A DNA stretch of 64,000 nt from G963662675 sp963662675 (GTDB lineage Bacteria > Bacteroidota > Bacteroidia > Bacteroidales > Prolixibacteraceae), in NCBI GenBank assembly GCA_963662675.2, contig CAXXHP010000004.1, positions 682,001 to 746,000 on the forward strand. The letters run 5' to 3'. The notes below the pieces were generated by a model. It did not search any database, was not told where the DNA came from, and saw only the letters and a list, made by a program, of their open reading frames with translations. The stretch's first letter is position 1. The number at the start of each line of letters is the position of its first letter. Both the position numbers and the translations under genes were made by a program. Shown piece by piece: positions 62,424 through 64,000 of the stretch.

Positions 62424-64000
62424 TTAGTACCCTGGATTTTGATGACCTTCCATCTCTGTATTTACGGTCATTTCATATTCAGGTATAGGCAATAATTCAT
62501 TTTTACCTTGCTCGTAACCGGCACCAGCAGGTGTATAATAACCACCTGAGCCGTTTGGAACTTGTTTTCCTTGATCTTTAAGTGCTTCATAAGCATCACC
62601 CCAACGTTGTAAGTCCATATAACGCTGACCTTCCATGGCAAGTTCAAGTTTTCTTTCCAATTTTATATCCTCAAATAAATCGTCACCAGAAGTCGAAACT
62701 GGATCTAAGGAAACTCTATCCCTAACCTTGTTCACAAACTCTCTTGCTTTTTCATCATCAGGTGAAGGTTTACGGTTATATGCTTCAGCTGCCATTAATA
62801 GAACATCTGCATAACGAATCATCCGGACGTTAGTTCCGACATTAGAAAATTGGGTCCATCCATCAGCCCCACTACCTTCAGATGAGTAGCCAAGATATTT
62901 CAAATCGATATAACCATCAGATCCATAAGGAACAAATCCTGCAGGAGTTAGGTATTTGCCACCCATTGCTTCAAGTTCGTCTGGCCCCAAAACTGTTGAA
63001 CTACCTCTTACATTATCACCTGCATCAACATAGGCATCATACAATGCTTTATGTGGATTGATAAAACCCCAGGCATACGGGAAAAGATCGAGTGCACCGT
63101 AAACAGGAAATGGCAAATATTCAGGACGAGGGCCATTCATTACAACCCAGCCGCCAAGGCCACTTTCTGCACCAAAAATGCTAGCATAATTTAAAGTGGA
63201 TGCATAATTCAATTCAAACACTGATTCCACACCATATTCCGAGTCTTTTCTTAAAACCTTTGCAAAATCAGGATAAAGATCGTATTCACCCGAATCAATC
63301 ATTATTTGAAAAACGGCTGCAGCTTCGGTAAATTTTTCCTGAAATAAATAATGTCTACCCAACATAGCCTGAACAGAACCTTTGCTTAACAATTGGCTAT
63401 ATTCACTCGGCATTTGACTACTTACTTGAAGCACAGCTATCGCTTCTGTAAGATCTTTTTCAATTTGAGCATTAATTTCTGCTATAGGCGTACGAGGTTG
63501 ACTATACTCTTCAGGATTTAATTCATGAAGAATCAGAGGAACTTCTCCCCACATATTTGCTAAGTAGAAATATGCATATCCTCTTAATGCCTTAGCCATT
63601 GCAACAAACATTGTTTTTTCTTCAGTATCAGGATCTGTATTGTCAACAACCAGATTTGACCTGTTTATGGCGTTGTACATCCAAGAATAATAACTTCTAA
63701 TAGCACTCGTAGTAGGAGTAAAACGATACTCATTTATCTCTTCCAAAGTACCACCGTTATCTCCACGTGCTCCTCCGCCAGCATAAGCCTCATCAGATAA
63801 TGCCTGCTGCATGTATAGGTAGTTAAATCCCATTCCGCCTTGCCATTCATCAAAAACAGCCATTAATGCTTCGAATACCTGATCATCAGTCTGATAAAAT
63901 GATTCTACTGTTTGTACCCCTCGCTGATCATACTCCAAAAAATCTTCTGAACAACCGAAGGCGAACAAAACGATCAGAATAAATATCTTCGAAAAGTTAT
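62424..64000 (-). CDS. SusD/RagB-family outer-membrane lipoprotein (5' end outside the window)
   Basis: At least 525 residues. The frame is open to the window edge (NFSKIFILIVLFAFGC: lipoprotein signal with Cys), so the start codon lies beyond 64000. Hallmarks: TMFVAMAKALRGYAYFYLAN, then NMWGEVPLIL (RagB/SusD TPR region), VQAMLGRHYLFQEKFTEAAA, VRMIRYADVLLMAAEAYNRK and the C-terminal LERKLELAMEGQRYMDLQRW and LLPIPEYEM. Binds the substrate next to a SusC TonB-dependent transporter, which should lie immediately beyond the edge. Nutrient is unknown; the linked esterase and amidohydrolases suggest an esterified or aromatic compound. Confidence 0.93.
   Translation of the reverse strand, partial: NFSKIFILIVLFAFGCSEDFLEYDQRGVQTVESFYQTDDQVFEALMAVFDEWQGGMGFNYLYMQQALSDEAYAGGGARGDNGGTLEEINEYRFTPTTSAIRSYYSWMYNAINRSNLVVDNTDPDTEEKTMFVAMAKALRGYAYFYLANMWGEVPLILHELNPEEYSQPRTPIAEINAQIEKDLTEAIAVLQVSSQMPSEYSQLLSKGSVQAMLGRHYLFQEKFTEAAAVFQIMIDSGEYDLYPDFAKVLRKDSEYGVESVFELNYASTLNYASIFGAESGLGGWVVMNGPRPEYLPFPVYGALDLFPYAWGFINPHKALYDAYVDAGDNVRGSSTVLGPDELEAMGGKYLTPAGFVPYGSDGYIDLKYLGYSSEGSGADGWTQFSNVGTNVRMIRYADVLLMAAEAYNRKPSPDDEKAREFVNKVRDRVSLDPVSTSGDDLFEDIKLERKLELAMEGQRYMDLQRWGDAYEALKDQGKQVPNGSGGYYTPAGAGYEQGKNELLPIPEYEMTVNTEMEGHQNPGY

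Noticed and set aside
1..64000. CRISPR arrays, tRNA or rRNA genes, and a linked integrase
   Set aside because: No regularly spaced short repeats, no tRNA-like cloverleaf and no tyrosine or serine recombinase were found on either strand by reading the sequence.

Overview
The window comes from an AT-rich member of the Bacteroidota, probably the Bacteroidia. A SusD-type lipoprotein sits at the right edge. There are PorT-like outer-membrane barrels, an RND pump with a PG0541-type partner, many Sec/lipoprotein signals ending in FAQ or SC, and TAnnTTTG -7 promoter boxes. No rRNA, tRNA, CRISPR array or integrase gene was found.

Region 1 (1-16,900) is an accessory island built like a cassette array. 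Single genes or small operons, nearly all on the minus strand, are separated by long imperfect palindromic repeats (about 20-189, 996-1146, 1772-1896, 8122-8301, 10065-10198, 12711-12837, 15743-15934 and a short one at 16807-16886). The repeat ends differ between copies but are complementary within a copy, as in integron attC sites, although the sequences do not fit the attC consensus. The cargo is a trypsin-like lipoprotein, a small membrane protein, a seven-gene lipocalin/SDR/FAD-oxidoreductase operon, a VTT membrane protein, a lipoprotein of unclear family, a frameshifted PD-(D/E)XK nuclease and a PIN-domain protein. Two related group II introns (1897-2637 without ORF; 12838-14808 with a maturase) sit at the same point in two of these repeats. 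An internally deleted IS3 element and an intact IS481-type element lie in the array.

Region 2 (17,800-35,300) is a cluster of mostly exported ester- and carbonyl-acting enzymes: two type B carboxylesterases, four aldo/keto reductases (one Sec, two Tat, one cytoplasmic), two tandem NTF2-like proteins, two further alpha/beta hydrolases and a CE1-like esterase. It is bracketed by two paralogous outer-membrane barrels and holds two AraC-type regulators. A 21-bp-spaced direct repeat in front of the divergent AraC gene is a candidate operator. The set looks like periplasmic processing of an unknown ester/carbonyl compound.

Region 3 (35,600-46,800) is mostly housekeeping: a small exported protein, a ferredoxin-nitroreductase, YjbQ, UvrB, an EEP-family lipoprotein, a HAD phosphatase, an aminotransferase, a GroES-like protein, a membrane histidine kinase and methionine aminopeptidase.

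Region 4 (47,000-53,600) is a TetR-TolC-HlyD-RND-PG0541 efflux operon ending in a strong terminator, followed by about 1.1 kb of decayed sequence.

Region 5 (54,700-64,000) reads leftwards from a SusD-like lipoprotein (partial) through an exported esterase and two paralogous exported amidohydrolases, then an AlaDH/saccharopine-type dehydrogenase, a third carboxylesterase and another alpha/beta hydrolase. It resembles region 2 in enzyme content and is probably a second uptake-and-hydrolysis locus.
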